Positions 25,506 to 33,696 of a stretch of DNA of 64,000 nucleotides are shown piece by piece. Location of the stretch: NCBI RefSeq assembly GCF_015350805.1, contig NZ_JADKSG010000001.1:1116001-1180000 (forward strand), given 5' to 3'. The stretch is from Herbiconiux sp. VKM Ac-1786 (GTDB lineage: Bacteria; Actinomycetota; Actinomycetes; Actinomycetales; Microbacteriaceae). The number at the start of each line of letters is the position of its first letter. Positions within the stretch are counted from its first letter, which is position 1. A program made the position numbers and the translations under genes. The notes under the pieces are model-generated. The model had not been told where the DNA came from and ran no database searches. It saw only the letters and a list, made by a program, of their open reading frames with translations.

Positions 25506-26456
25506 TCAGGGCGACAGGCCGGTGGCGATCAGCTGCGCGTTCGTGCGCATCATCTCGAGGTAGGTGGCGGCGCCCTGGCCGGGGGCCGAGAGCGACTCGG
25601 TGTGCAGGGCGACGACGTCGACGTCGACCCCCGCCTCCTCGGCGAGCACCTGCACCAGGCGGTCGGGCTGGGACGCGTCGGCGAAGATCGTGGCGACCCC
25701 CGCCTCGCGGATCGCGTCGGTGAGCTCGCGCAGGTCGGACGCGCTCGGCGCCGCCAGGGTCGTGCCGCCCGGGATGACCGCCCCGATCACGCGGAAGTCG
25801 TAGCGGTCGGCGAGGTAGCCGAAGACGTGGTGGTTGGTGACCAGGGCGCGATGCTCGGCCGGGATGTCCGCGAAGGCGCCGGCCAGCTCGGAGTCGAGGT
25901 GCTCGAGCTCGGCGCGGTAGCGGTCGGCGCCTGCCGCGAGCTGGGCCGGGTCAATGCCCTCGGTCGCGGCGAGCACCGGTTCGAGGCCGTCGACGACGTC
26001 GATCATGCGGGTGGGGTCGGTCCAGAAGTGGGGGTCGGGCTCGCCGCGCGCGTCGCCGTCGGCGTAGTCGAGCGGGACGATCAGCTCGCCCGCCGCGACC
26101 GTCGGCACGCCCTCCTCGGCGGCGGCGTCGACGTGGTGCTGCAGGCCCTCCTCGAGGCCGAGTCCGTTCGAGACGACGAGCGCGGCGTCGCGGAGGCGCG
26201 CGGCCTCGGCCGCGGAGATCTCGAACGAGTGCGGGTCGGCCTCGGGCGGCATCAGGGTGAGCACCTCGGCCTGGTCGCCGACGAGCTCGGCGACGACGTC
26301 GCCCAGGATGGTCGTGGTGACGGCGACGAGGGGGCGGGCGCCGGGCGGCTGCTGTGTCGTCCCGGCCGTCGAGGTCGCGCAGCCGGTCAGTGCCGCGAGG
26401 GTCGTGACGATCACCGCGGTCGTGACGGCCCGGCGGATCGTTCGCGCGCGCGTCAC
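25506..26456 (-). CDS. aztC: Zinc ABC transporter substrate-binding lipoprotein AztC
   Basis: Cluster A-I metal receptor of 316 residues. The lipobox LTGC puts the lipid anchor on Cys26. Expected metal ligands are visible: His76 in ADPHSFE, His143 in DPHFWTDP and His209 in VTNHHVFGYL. The fourth position appears to be Glu287 in LHTESLS, where many relatives have Asp. The long His-rich loop of ZnuA is absent, which fits AztC, whose zinc is delivered by AztD. It overlaps the second AztD-like gene by four bases (GTGA), so both are translated together. Confidence 0.88.
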   Translation of the reverse strand: MTRARTIRRAVTTAVIVTTLAALTGCATSTAGTTQQPPGARPLVAVTTTILGDVVAELVGDQAEVLTLMPPEADPHSFEISAAEAARLRDAALVVSNGLGLEEGLQHHVDAAAEEGVPTVAAGELIVPLDYADGDARGEPDPHFWTDPTRMIDVVDGLEPVLAATEGIDPAQLAAGADRYRAELEHLDSELAGAFADIPAEHRALVTNHHVFGYLADRYDFRVIGAVIPGGTTLAAPSASDLRELTDAIREAGVATIFADASQPDRLVQVLAEEAGVDVDVVALHTESLSAPGQGAATYLEMMRTNAQLIATGLSP

Positions 26457-27871
26457 CGTCCCACCTCCGCCAGGGCCGCGGCCCCGCCCGGGATCTCGAG
26501 GGTGCGCGCGATGCGGGCGCTGTCGCGGTAGTCGATCTCCAGCACCGCGCCGGCCCGGGGTGCGTTCACGTAGGCGCGGTCGGCGTCGACCTCGAGCACG
26601 ACGGCGTCGGGCAGGTCTCGGGCGCTGCCGCCTCCGCCTCCGCCTCCGCCGACCAGCTCGGCGGCGAGGACGGGCTCGCTCCGCACCGCGGCGCCCTGGG
26701 CGTCGAGCACGACGATGCGGCCCTCGACGTCGACGCCCACCACCGTGCCGTCGGCGTCACCGACCGCCGTCGCGCGGAGGAGCGGTGCGGGACTGGGGAG
26801 CAGCGACCAGGTGCGGTCGCGGGTGTCGAGGAGCCAGGCACCGCGCTCGCCCGCGACGGCGGCGAGGTCGGGGCGACCGGGGCGGGCGGCGAAGGAGGTG
26901 GCGCGGTCGTCGGGTTCGGTTTCGGCGGGGTACGGGATGCGCTCGAACGTGATCGTGGCGCGGTCGCCATCGCCGTCGCCGTCGCCTTCGCCGCCGTCGC
27001 CCTGTTCGGCGCTCGTGGCGAGCACGGCGCCGTCGGCGCAGCCGAAGACGGCTCCCACTCGGGTCAGCGCCGACCCGGCCGGGTCGTCGCAGTTCGCCGA
27101 CCCTCCGAGTTCAATGCCGTCAGCGGAATATGCCCTCAGGACGATCTCGGAATCGGGTCCGGCTGTCGAGCCGACGAGCTGGTCACCGAGGGGCAGCAGC
27201 ACGCCGCCCGGGGCGAGCGGGATGCGCGCGCGCTCCTCGAGGCGGCCCGCGGCGAGGGCGTCGCCGTCGAGCACGACGCCGGAGCCCGATGCACCTCCAC
27301 CGGCACCGGGGTAGGAGATGGTGGTCAGGGTGGGGCTGGACGCCAGGCGGGCGGTTCCCGCATCCACCCCTTCGTCGAGCCGGCCGACGAGGCGCGGATC
27401 AGCGAGGTAGTAATGGGAGTGGTCGCCGTGCGGAACCGTCCAGGTGCCGGTGTCTACGACGGTGACGCCGCCGTGCGGGTCGGCGGCGAAGGCGTAGCGG
27501 CCGTCGCTCGTGAGGACGGTGCCGGCTCCGACCTCGGCTTCGACCCCATCCGCGTCCGCGTCCTCGTCTGCTGCGTCCGCGTCCGCGTCGGCGTCGGCGT
27601 CGGCGTCGGGGAGCGTGACGGAGGCACCCGTGGCCGGGTCGAACGCCTGCAGCCCGGCGTGCCCGAGCGTGATCAGGCGCAGCTGCGGCTCGGGCATCTC
27701 GGTGGCCCCGGCCACGAAGCCGTGCCCGTCGCCCGTGGCGGGCCCCGCGTCGGACGGGCTGCCGGCCGCGGTGTCGGTGACCGCTCCGGGAGGCGACGCG
27801 CAGCCCGCCAGCAGCACGGCGAGGAGTCCGGCGGCGGCTGTCGATCGGAGGGGGAGGGACGAGGTGCTCAC
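26453..27871 (-). CDS. AztD-like lipoprotein, copy 2, with low-complexity insertions
   Basis: Second AztD-like protein, 472 residues, lipid anchor at Cys24 (LLAGCAS). It shares with copy 1 the propeller layout and equivalents of several blades (LITLGHAGLQAFDPATG, AVFGCADGAVL, LEVDADRAYVNAPRAGAVLEIDY). It also has VPHGDHSHYYLADP, which is rich in potential zinc ligands. Unlike copy 1 it holds three low-complexity stretches: a run of Asp-Ala pairs (near 90-105), an acidic Glu-Gly-Asp run (near 300) and a run of eight Gly (near 410), each from simple DNA repeats. The GTG start overlaps the stop of the permease gene (GTGA). Divergence from copy 1 suggests a split role, not a recent duplication. 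Confidence 0.72.
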   Translation of the reverse strand: MSTSSLPLRSTAAAGLLAVLLAGCASPPGAVTDTAAGSPSDAGPATGDGHGFVAGATEMPEPQLRLITLGHAGLQAFDPATGASVTLPDADADADADADAADEDADADGVEAEVGAGTVLTSDGRYAFAADPHGGVTVVDTGTWTVPHGDHSHYYLADPRLVGRLDEGVDAGTARLASSPTLTTISYPGAGGGASGSGVVLDGDALAAGRLEERARIPLAPGGVLLPLGDQLVGSTAGPDSEIVLRAYSADGIELGGSANCDDPAGSALTRVGAVFGCADGAVLATSAEQGDGGEGDGDGDGDRATITFERIPYPAETEPDDRATSFAARPGRPDLAAVAGERGAWLLDTRDRTWSLLPSPAPLLRATAVGDADGTVVGVDVEGRIVVLDAQGAAVRSEPVLAAELVGGGGGGGGSARDLPDAVVLEVDADRAYVNAPRAGAVLEIDYRDSARIARTLEIPGGAAALAEVGR

Positions 27872-28827
27872 AGGACGGAGTTCTCCTTCACGGGGCCGTC
27901 GCGGTGGACGGCATCGGCGGCCGGGGATGGGGTCGCAGCGCCGGGTGCCGCGAGAGCGGGGCGGCGGGTCGGAGCGGCGACGGCGCGGCGCGCGGCAGGG
28001 GCCGTGAGGGCGGCGCGGGCGAGGGCTGCGCGGGCGAGCGCCGAGAGCGCCGCGAGCAGCACGGCCAGGAGCGCGATCGTGGCGCCCGCCGCCGTGGCGG
28101 CGTGCCACGAGACAAGCAGCCCGACCAGCACGGCCAGCGTGCCGAACGCGGCGGCGAGCGCCATGGTCGCCGGGATGCCCCGCACCCACCGCCCCGCCGC
28201 CACCGCCGGGCCGAGCAGGAGCCCCACGACGAGGAGGCTCCCGACGGCCTGGTACGAGGCTACGACGACGAGTGTGACGAGCCCCACCAGCACCGGCTGC
28301 GCGAACCACGGCCGCAGCCCGAGCGTCGCGGCGATCCGGGCGTCGAACGTCGCCGCGACGAACGAGCGGTGGAACACCGCGCACGCCGCCAGCGCCAGGG
28401 CCAGGGCTCCGCCGAGCAGCGCGATGTCGCCCCACCCGATCGCCAGCACGTCGCCGAACAGGATGGCGGTGAGGTCGGTCGCGAACGACCGCGATCGCGA
28501 CACGACGATCACGCCGAGGCTGAGCATGGCCACGAAGAGCAGCCCGATCGCGGTGTCGTCGGAGAGGCGGCCCCGCCTCGAGGCCGCCCCGATGCCGGCG
28601 GTCATCACCCCGGCGCTGATCGCGGCTCCGACGACCGGCGGCAGTCCGAGCAGGGTCGCGACGGCGACTCCGGGCAGCACCCCGTGCGCCATCGCCTCGC
28701 CGAGGAACGCCATGCCCCGGATGACGACCCAGGTGCCGACGACCCCGCACAGCACCGCCACCAGCACGCCGCCGACGAGGGCGCGCAGCAGAAAGCCGGT
28801 GGCGAAGGGCTCGAGCAGTTCGGTCAT
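27868..28827 (-). CDS. aztB: Zinc ABC transporter permease AztB (ZnuB/TroC family)
   Basis: Membrane subunit of the zinc importer, 319 residues, with about nine hydrophobic segments. The sequence FLGEAMAHGVLPGVAVATLLGL is the hallmark of the metal ABC-3 permease family, followed by the family-typical AIGLLFVAMLSLGVIVVS. The C-terminal 65 residues are Ala/Arg/Pro-rich and unusual for the family. The ATG at 28827 is preferred to the GTG six bases upstream because AGGG is better spaced. It heads the minus-strand operon and is divergent from the ATPase gene across a Zur-box-like site. Confidence 0.9.
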   Translation of the reverse strand: MTELLEPFATGFLLRALVGGVLVAVLCGVVGTWVVIRGMAFLGEAMAHGVLPGVAVATLLGLPPVVGAAISAGVMTAGIGAASRRGRLSDDTAIGLLFVAMLSLGVIVVSRSRSFATDLTAILFGDVLAIGWGDIALLGGALALALAACAVFHRSFVAATFDARIAATLGLRPWFAQPVLVGLVTLVVVASYQAVGSLLVVGLLLGPAVAAGRWVRGIPATMALAAAFGTLAVLVGLLVSWHAATAAGATIALLAVLLAALSALARAALARAALTAPAARRAVAAPTRRPALAAPGAATPSPAADAVHRDGPVKENSVL

Positions 28828-28849
28828 GGTCACCGACCCTAGCGTTAAT

Positions 28850-28864
28850 TGATAACCGTTCTCA
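28850..28864. promoter_or_regulatory. Zur-box-like palindrome between aztB and aztA
   Basis: TGATAACCGTTCTCA is a near-perfect inverted repeat (TGA.AAC.GTT.TCA) of the type bound by the zinc repressor Zur in actinobacteria. It is 22 bases from the aztB start and 18 from the aztA start, inside the only AT-rich stretch of the locus, so one site can govern both directions. The zur gene itself is not in the window. Confidence 0.75.
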
Positions 28865-28882
28865 TTAAGCTAGGATCGGCGC

Positions 28883-29572
28883 GTGAACGCTTCCCGACGC
28901 CCGACGAACGGTCCGCTGGTGCGGCTGACCGCCGTGTCCGCCGCCTACGGGGATCGGCTCGTGCTCGACCGCGTCGACCTCGAACCGCCCGAGGGTCGGC
29001 TGACCGTGCTGCTCGGGCCGAACGGATCGGGCAAGTCGACGCTGCTCGCGGTGCTGGCGGGCATCCTGAAACCGGCCGGCGGCCGCCTCGAACGACGCCC
29101 CGGCTCGTCGACGGCGCTCGTCGTGCAGCGCAGCGCCGCCCCCGAACGGATGCCCCTGAGCGTGCGCGAGGTCGTGTCGATGGGGCGCTGGCGCGCGCGC
29201 GGACCGGTCGGGGCCCTGCGCGCAGCCGACCGCCGCATCGTCGACGACGCCCTCGACGCGCTGCAGATCGGGCCGCTCGCCCGCCGGTCGCTGCACGAGC
29301 TGTCGGGTGGCCAGCGACAGCGGGCGCTCGTGGCGCAGGCGCTCGCCCAGCGGGCCGAGCTGGTGCTGCTCGACGAGCCGGCGTCGGGGGTGGACGAGCG
29401 GGCGCAGGGGCTGATCCGCGCGGCGGTGGACGGCGAACTCGCGCGGGGTGCGACCGTCGTGCAGGCGACGCACGACGCGGGATGGGCGCGGCGCGCCGAA
29501 CCCCACGGTCTGGTGCTGCGCCTCATGGCGGCGGCCGCGTCCGTGCGTGACGACGGCTCCGATTCCCTATGA
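28883..29572 (+). CDS. aztA: Zinc ABC transporter ATPase AztA
   Basis: ATPase of 229 residues that drives the zinc importer. Walker A LLGPNGSGKST, signature LSGGQRQR, Walker B LVLLDEPASGVD and the H-loop in VQATHDAGWA are all present. It is short for the family, with a compact middle region. The GTG start at 28883 follows the Zur-like box directly, leaving almost no leader. It is transcribed away from the rest of the importer genes, and a small unknown gene follows after 48 bases. Confidence 0.88.
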   Translation: MNASRRPTNGPLVRLTAVSAAYGDRLVLDRVDLEPPEGRLTVLLGPNGSGKSTLLAVLAGILKPAGGRLERRPGSSTALVVQRSAAPERMPLSVREVVSMGRWRARGPVGALRAADRRIVDDALDALQIGPLARRSLHELSGGQRQRALVAQALAQRAELVLLDEPASGVDERAQGLIRAAVDGELARGATVVQATHDAGWARRAEPHGLVLRLMAAAASVRDDGSDSL

Positions 29573-29620
29573 TTCTGCTGTGGCCGGGGAGCCACCCCTG
29601 TCGCACTGCAAGGAGGACCG

Positions 29621-29977
29621 GTGCCGTTCCGAACCAAGGAGCTGCTCGAGGAGTGGCTGGCCGAATTCGTCGCCCAGGAGCATCCGATGCCCGGTGAGCT
29701 CGAGGTGCTGCGGCACGAGGACCTGAGCGGGGGCGACACCGGCCTCGTCGTCGTGCGGCTGCAGAATGCGGGCCCCTACGCCTATCTCGAGCCGACCGCG
29801 CCCGGCGACCCGAGCTGGCAGGTCGTGTTCGCGCCCCGGCACGACGAGCTCACCCTCGACGTGGAGCGGCTGAACGAGCTCTCGGGCGAGCTGGTGACGG
29901 CGGCGGAGCTGTGCGGGTTCCTCGAGCTGAAGTCGCGCGAGCACCTCGAGGCGGCGAGCGCGGCCGCCGCCGGCTAG
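29621..29977 (+). CDS. Small uncharacterised protein, paralogue of the gene at 20525
   Basis: Soluble acidic protein of 118 residues starting VPFRTKELLEEWLAEFVAQ from a GTG with a strong AAGGAGG site. It shares with the 20525-20896 product the blocks DTGLVV, YLEPTAPGDPSWQVVF and ELVTAAELCGFLELKS, at similar spacing. No membrane segment, signal or catalytic motif is evident. It faces a second small protein gene (30001-30330) tail to tail. The family is not one I can name. The conserved aromatic/Asp blocks suggest a compact alpha/beta domain. Confidence 0.72.
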   Translation: MPFRTKELLEEWLAEFVAQEHPMPGELEVLRHEDLSGGDTGLVVVRLQNAGPYAYLEPTAPGDPSWQVVFAPRHDELTLDVERLNELSGELVTAAELCGFLELKSREHLEAASAAAAG

Positions 29978-30000
29978 CACCCCCTGCGACGCCTGCCGCG

Positions 30001-30330
30001 TCAGGCGCGGGCCGCCGCCATGCCCTCGCTCGGGTCGGCGGGCTCGGGCACCATGGCGAGCTCGCCCCGCTCGGCGCTGGAGTTGAGGGCCGAGATCCAC
30101 GCCCGGTTCAGCATCGGCGGCCGGTTGCCGTAGAAGCGGAACTCGAGGTCGACCCCGGGTGAGAGCCACACGGTGCCACGCCCGCTGCCGTGATCGGGAT
30201 CGACCGTCCAGGACAAGGCGAATGACTCGCCCCGGCGCAGCTTCGCGAGCATGACCACCTTGAGGTGGCTGAGCAGCCTGTCCTCGATCTCGATCTCATG
30301 CCCATTGCCGCCGTAGTACAACTTGCCCAT
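30001..30330 (-). CDS. DUF7882-type small protein (MGKLYYGG family)
   Basis: Protein of 109 residues beginning MGKLYYGGNGHEIEIEDRLL, followed by LKVVMLAKLRRGESFALSW and GTVWLSPGVDLEFRFYGNRP. This pattern belongs to a small family very common in Microbacteriaceae, often several copies per genome, that databases sometimes mislabel as ATP-dependent DNA ligase. No ligase motif (such as KxDG) is present. An AGGAGG site lies ten bases before the ATG at 30330. The role is unknown; the fold is probably a small beta-rich domain. Confidence 0.75.
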   Translation of the reverse strand: MGKLYYGGNGHEIEIEDRLLSHLKVVMLAKLRRGESFALSWTVDPDHGSGRGTVWLSPGVDLEFRFYGNRPPMLNRAWISALNSSAERGELAMVPEPADPSEGMAAARA

Positions 30331-30413
30331 CGGGTGGGGTCCTCCTGGTGGTTCGGGTGCGTCGGCACGCACTCCTCGTGATCCTGCCGTGGTCTCCGGA
30401 TCCCTCCCGAGGG

Positions 30414-30440
30414 TTGACATCGCTCCGGTCGGTTTAGTAG
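30414..30440 (+). promoter_or_regulatory. Possible promoter of the secreted-protein gene
   Basis: A perfect TTGACA (30414-30419) is followed by the TA-rich TTTAGTAG (30433-30440). Spacing to a good -10 hexamer is not ideal. If real, the transcript has a leader of about 150 bases before the ATG at 30594, with a GGCGCC-based hairpin potential. I see no gene in that leader. Confidence 0.35.
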
Positions 30441-30593
30441 AGCCGCCGGGTGGGCGCCGGCGGGTCGGCGCCTGCGGCGATCGACGTCTGCACGACGGGA
30501 TGCGTCACAGCGGCGACGGAGACGGTCGCCGCGCGGGGGGCGCGAGCCGCGCATCCGCAGACTGGACGGCGACCGGAAAGGCCCACGCCCGCC

Positions 30594-31532
30594 ATGTCCC
30601 GCACCACCGCCTCCCGCGCACGGGCACCCCGTGCGCACGCCGCCCGGCGCCTGGTCGCGATCGTCTTCGTGGCGGTGTTCTCGGTCGGCACCTCGACGTG
30701 GGCGGCAAGCGCGTCGTGGACCGCGAACCCCGTGGCCCTCACCGGCTCGGCCACCGCGGCCACGGTCTCGGTGACCTCGACGCTGACCGTGCCGCCGGTC
30801 GCGGAGTTCAAGGTGCCCGTCACCTCGCCGACGGTCGCCGACACGACCCACGTCGGCGCGCTGACCTATGCCAACACGGGCACGGCCCCGCTCGCCCTCA
30901 CCCTCGCCGTCGCCGTCTCGGCGCCGGGCAGCGCCGCCCTCCCCGGGAAGATCGCCGTGACGCTGTGGAGCGCGAGCACCGCGGCGCAGTGCGGCAGCAC
31001 GGTGCCCGCGACCGGCACCACCGCCGGCACCCTGTCCGCGCCGCCTGGCCTGCCCTCGGCCTTCGCCGCGGTGCCGGGCGGCACCTCGATCGCCCTCTGC
31101 GTCGCCCTCCAGCTGATCGGCACGACCGCGAACTCCCAGGGCGAGTCGCTGACCGCCACCTTCACCCTCACCGGCACCGTCGGCACGAACTGGACCGCCT
31201 CGGCCTCCTCCGTCATCGCCCAGAACGTCTACCGGGTGCCCACTCCGGGCACCGTCACCTGCTCGGGCTCCGGCACCATCTCCCTGAACTTCACCCCGGT
31301 CGCCGGCGCGACGAGCTACCGGCTCCTGCGCACCGGGACGACCACCACCGAGCTCAAGACCTTCACGGCGCCTCCCGTCACCCTGACCGCGTCCGAGCTG
31401 CCGCTGCTCACCCTCGGGTCGGTGCCGCTGGCCGTTCAGGCGGTCGACGGCACCTACGGCACGTCGTCGGGAAACAGCGCCATCACCGTCCGCGCCGCGA
31501 TCCTGCTGACGCTGCTCGGCCTGACCTGCTGA
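30594..31532 (+). CDS. Secreted Ala/Thr-rich protein with fibronectin-III-like C-terminus
   Basis: Protein of 312 residues with a basic N-terminus, one hydrophobic segment (LVAIVFVAVFSVGTSTWAAS) and a probable cleavage after Ala-Ser-Ala. The mature part begins with SWTANPVALTGSATAATVSV and repeats Thr/Ala/Val beta-strand patterns as in TasA/camelysin-type surface proteins. Residues about 215-300 look like a fibronectin-III-like module (VTCSGSGTISLNFTPVAGATSYRLLRT). The extreme C-terminus is hydrophobic and ends in Cys, which could be a membrane anchor. Start chosen at the ATG 30594; an earlier frame from 30450 lacks a signal peptide. No homologous pilus genes are adjacent. Confidence 0.65.
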   Translation: MSRTTASRARAPRAHAARRLVAIVFVAVFSVGTSTWAASASWTANPVALTGSATAATVSVTSTLTVPPVAEFKVPVTSPTVADTTHVGALTYANTGTAPLALTLAVAVSAPGSAALPGKIAVTLWSASTAAQCGSTVPATGTTAGTLSAPPGLPSAFAAVPGGTSIALCVALQLIGTTANSQGESLTATFTLTGTVGTNWTASASSVIAQNVYRVPTPGTVTCSGSGTISLNFTPVAGATSYRLLRTGTTTTELKTFTAPPVTLTASELPLLTLGSVPLAVQAVDGTYGTSSGNSAITVRAAILLTLLGLTC

Positions 31533-31569
31533 CGTACGCCGCCCACTCGCTCTTCGGCAGAATGGATGC

Positions 31570-32547
31570 GTGAACGACGCGCATCCGGCCGACCCGACCC
31601 CGCCCGACACGACGCCCGAGGTGCTGCGGCTCACCGCCTTCGCCGCGACCCCCGAGGGCGGCAACCCCGCGGGCGTCGTGCTCTCGGCCGGCGGTCTCGA
31701 CGACGCCGCGCTGCAGGCGATCGCGGCCGAGGTCGGCTACTCGGAGACCGCGTTCCTCGTCGACCCCGCCGTCGACGGCGACGAGCGGCACGTGCGGGCG
31801 CGGTACTTCTCGCCGACGGCCGAGGTGCCGTTCTGCGGCCACGCCACCATCGCCACCGCGGTCGCCCTCGCCGAGCGGCGCGGCCCGGGCCCCTTCACGG
31901 TCGAGACGCCGGTCGGCCCGATCATCCTCTCGACGACCCGCGACGGTGAACGGATGCTCGCCGCCTTCACCAGCGTCAACCCCACCGTCCGGCAGCCCGA
32001 CCCCGGCGTCGCCGACGAGCTCCTCACCCTCCTCGGGCTCACCGCCGCCGACCTCGACCCGCGCTTCCCCCTCCTGGAGGCATTCGCCGGCAACTGGCAC
32101 CCCGTCGTCGCGGTCGCCTCCCCCACGGTCTTCGACGCCCTCACCTTCGACCCCGCCTCCCTCCGCGCGCTCATGGACCGGCGCGGCTGGCGCGGCACCG
32201 TCACCGTCCTCCACGCCCCGTCCGCCGCCGGTCCCGGCGCCCCCGTCGACCCCCTCGCTGCGGCCGCGGCCGCGCCCGCGCCCGCGCCGGCGCCCGTGCC
32301 GGCGCCCGCCGAGCTCGAGGTCGAGACGCGCAACCTCTTCCCCGTCGGCGCCATCACCGAAGACCCCGCCACCGGCTCGGCGGCCGCCTCCCTCGGCGCC
32401 TACCTCCGCCACCTCGGCGCCGTCACCCCGCCCGCGCGCCTCACCATCCACCAGGGCCGCCACGTCGGCCGCCCCAGCCTCCTCGTCGCCACGATCCCGC
32501 CCACGGGCGGCATCCGAGTCGAGGGCACCGCCACCCCCATCAGCTGA
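31570..32547 (+). CDS. PhzF-family isomerase/epimerase-like protein
   Basis: Protein of 325 residues with the two-lobed diaminopimelate-epimerase-like fold of PhzF. The catalytic Glu59 lies in GYSETAFL. FSPTAEVPFCGHATIATA and the C-terminal GAITEDPATGSAAASLGAYL are the family's substrate-binding motifs. Between the lobes it has an Ala-Pro-rich insertion (about residues 232-252) that looks like a disordered linker. The start is a GTG. PhzF homologues far outnumber phenazine producers, and no phenazine genes are present, so the substrate is unknown. RidA follows convergently. Confidence 0.88.
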   Translation: MNDAHPADPTPPDTTPEVLRLTAFAATPEGGNPAGVVLSAGGLDDAALQAIAAEVGYSETAFLVDPAVDGDERHVRARYFSPTAEVPFCGHATIATAVALAERRGPGPFTVETPVGPIILSTTRDGERMLAAFTSVNPTVRQPDPGVADELLTLLGLTAADLDPRFPLLEAFAGNWHPVVAVASPTVFDALTFDPASLRALMDRRGWRGTVTVLHAPSAAGPGAPVDPLAAAAAAPAPAPAPVPAPAELEVETRNLFPVGAITEDPATGSAAASLGAYLRHLGAVTPPARLTIHQGRHVGRPSLLVATIPPTGGIRVEGTATPIS

Positions 32548-32564
32548 CGGGCTCCGAGTCGGGG

Positions 32565-32960
32565 TCAGGGGGCGAGGGCCGCCACCGCCGCGATCTCCAC
32601 GAGCGCGCCCGGCACGCCGAGGCCGGCGACGAAGGCGGCGGTGACGAGGGGCGGATGCTCCGACGCGAGCTCCCCCGCGATCGCGCCGTAGCCCGCCCGG
32701 AGGTCGGCACCGTCGACGAAGAGCACCGTCCACTGGACGACGTCGTCGAGGGTCGCCCCCGCGGCGGCGAGCGCCGTGCGCGCGTTCTGCAGCGCGCGGG
32801 CGGCCTGCGCCCCGACGTCGGGGCCGACGATCGCGCCGGACTCGTCGACGCCGTTCTGGCCGCCGACGTAGATCGTCGTCGATCCGGGCGGCACCACGGC
32901 GACGTGGCTGAAGGCGGGGCTGCGCACGAGCCCCTCGGGGCGGATCCGTTCGATGGCCAT
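32565..32960 (-). CDS. RidA/YjgF-family protein
   Basis: Protein of 131 residues beginning MAIERIRPEGL, the usual start of the family, with IYVGGQNGVDESGAIVG in the middle and FVAGLGVPGALVEIAAVAAL at the end. RidA enzymes hydrolyse reactive imine/enamine intermediates. The Arg that binds the substrate carboxylate in archetypal RidA (in the IPGARVCVE context) is not present here (GVPGALVEI), so this is probably one of the non-archetypal subfamilies. GGAGG abuts the ATG; an alternative start five codons upstream (32975) exists. Confidence 0.85.
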   Translation of the reverse strand: MAIERIRPEGLVRSPAFSHVAVVPPGSTTIYVGGQNGVDESGAIVGPDVGAQAARALQNARTALAAAGATLDDVVQWTVLFVDGADLRAGYGAIAGELASEHPPLVTAAFVAGLGVPGALVEIAAVAALAP

Positions 32961-33030
32961 CCTCCACGATGGCACCGCCGCCGCCCCCAGGGGAAGACCC
33001 GGCAGGGGACGCCCCGGGAGGCGACCGCCG

Positions 33031-33651
33031 CTACCGCGCCGAACCGCCGGCGACGGGCGCGTCCGGCACGGGGTACACGTCGATCCCCGCCGCGACCGCC
33101 ACCTCCCGATACGCGACCGCCAGCGACCCCACGCTCTCGTGCGCGTTCAGCCCGCTCGGGTTCGGCACCACCCACAGCTCCGCCCCCGCGAGGTCCGCCG
33201 GCTGCCGCCCCACCGCCGCCCGCGGCGCACCGAAGGCGATGCGGAACGTCGTGATCCCGAGCATCGCCACCACCCGCGGCCGGATCGCACCCACCCGCGC
33301 GGCGAGCGTCGCGGCTCCGTCGCGCAGCTGCTGCGCCGAGAGCTCGTCGGCCCGCGCGGTCGCACCCGCCACGAGGGTCGTGATGCCGACGCCGCGCGCG
33401 AGGAGGTGGGCACGGTCATCCGCACGCAGCCCCGCCGAGGCGTCGACCACCCGGTTCAGGATGCCCGCCCGGTGCAGCGCCGGCCAGAACCGGTTGCCCG
33501 GCCGGCTGAACGGCGCCTGCACGGCTGCGGTGTGCAGCCCGGGGTTGATGCCCACGAGCAGCAGCCGCGTGTCCGACCCGACGACGTCGGGGATCGAGCG
33601 GCCCCGGAAGGCGTCGAGCTCGGCGCGCGTGAAACCGGTGCGGGTGCCCAT
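33031..33651 (-). CDS. mug: G/U mismatch-specific uracil-DNA glycosylase (Mug family)
   Basis: DNA-repair glycosylase of 206 residues that removes uracil or ethenocytosine opposite guanine. The active-site motif GINPGLHTAA (Mug-type, with Asn in place of the Asp of family 1) and the C-terminal loop NPSGLNAHES are both present. PGNRFWPALHRAG is also typical. It is a single gene; the divergent partner overlap is nil and 45 bases separate it from the flavoprotein gene on the same strand. The tail after position 180 is longer than in E. coli Mug. Confidence 0.88.
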   Translation of the reverse strand: MGTRTGFTRAELDAFRGRSIPDVVGSDTRLLLVGINPGLHTAAVQAPFSRPGNRFWPALHRAGILNRVVDASAGLRADDRAHLLARGVGITTLVAGATARADELSAQQLRDGAATLAARVGAIRPRVVAMLGITTFRIAFGAPRAAVGRQPADLAGAELWVVPNPSGLNAHESVGSLAVAYREVAVAAGIDVYPVPDAPVAGGSAR

Positions 33652-33696
33652 GCCGGAAGGCTACCCGAGCGCTCGCGCGGGCGAGCATCCGCCCCT

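Noticed and set aside
30001-30330. ATP-dependent DNA ligase
   Set aside because: The common database label for this MGKLYYGG family is not supported; the protein has only 109 residues and no nucleotidyltransferase motif.
31570-32547. Phenazine biosynthesis
   Set aside because: Only the PhzF-family protein is present; such proteins are widespread without phenazine genes.
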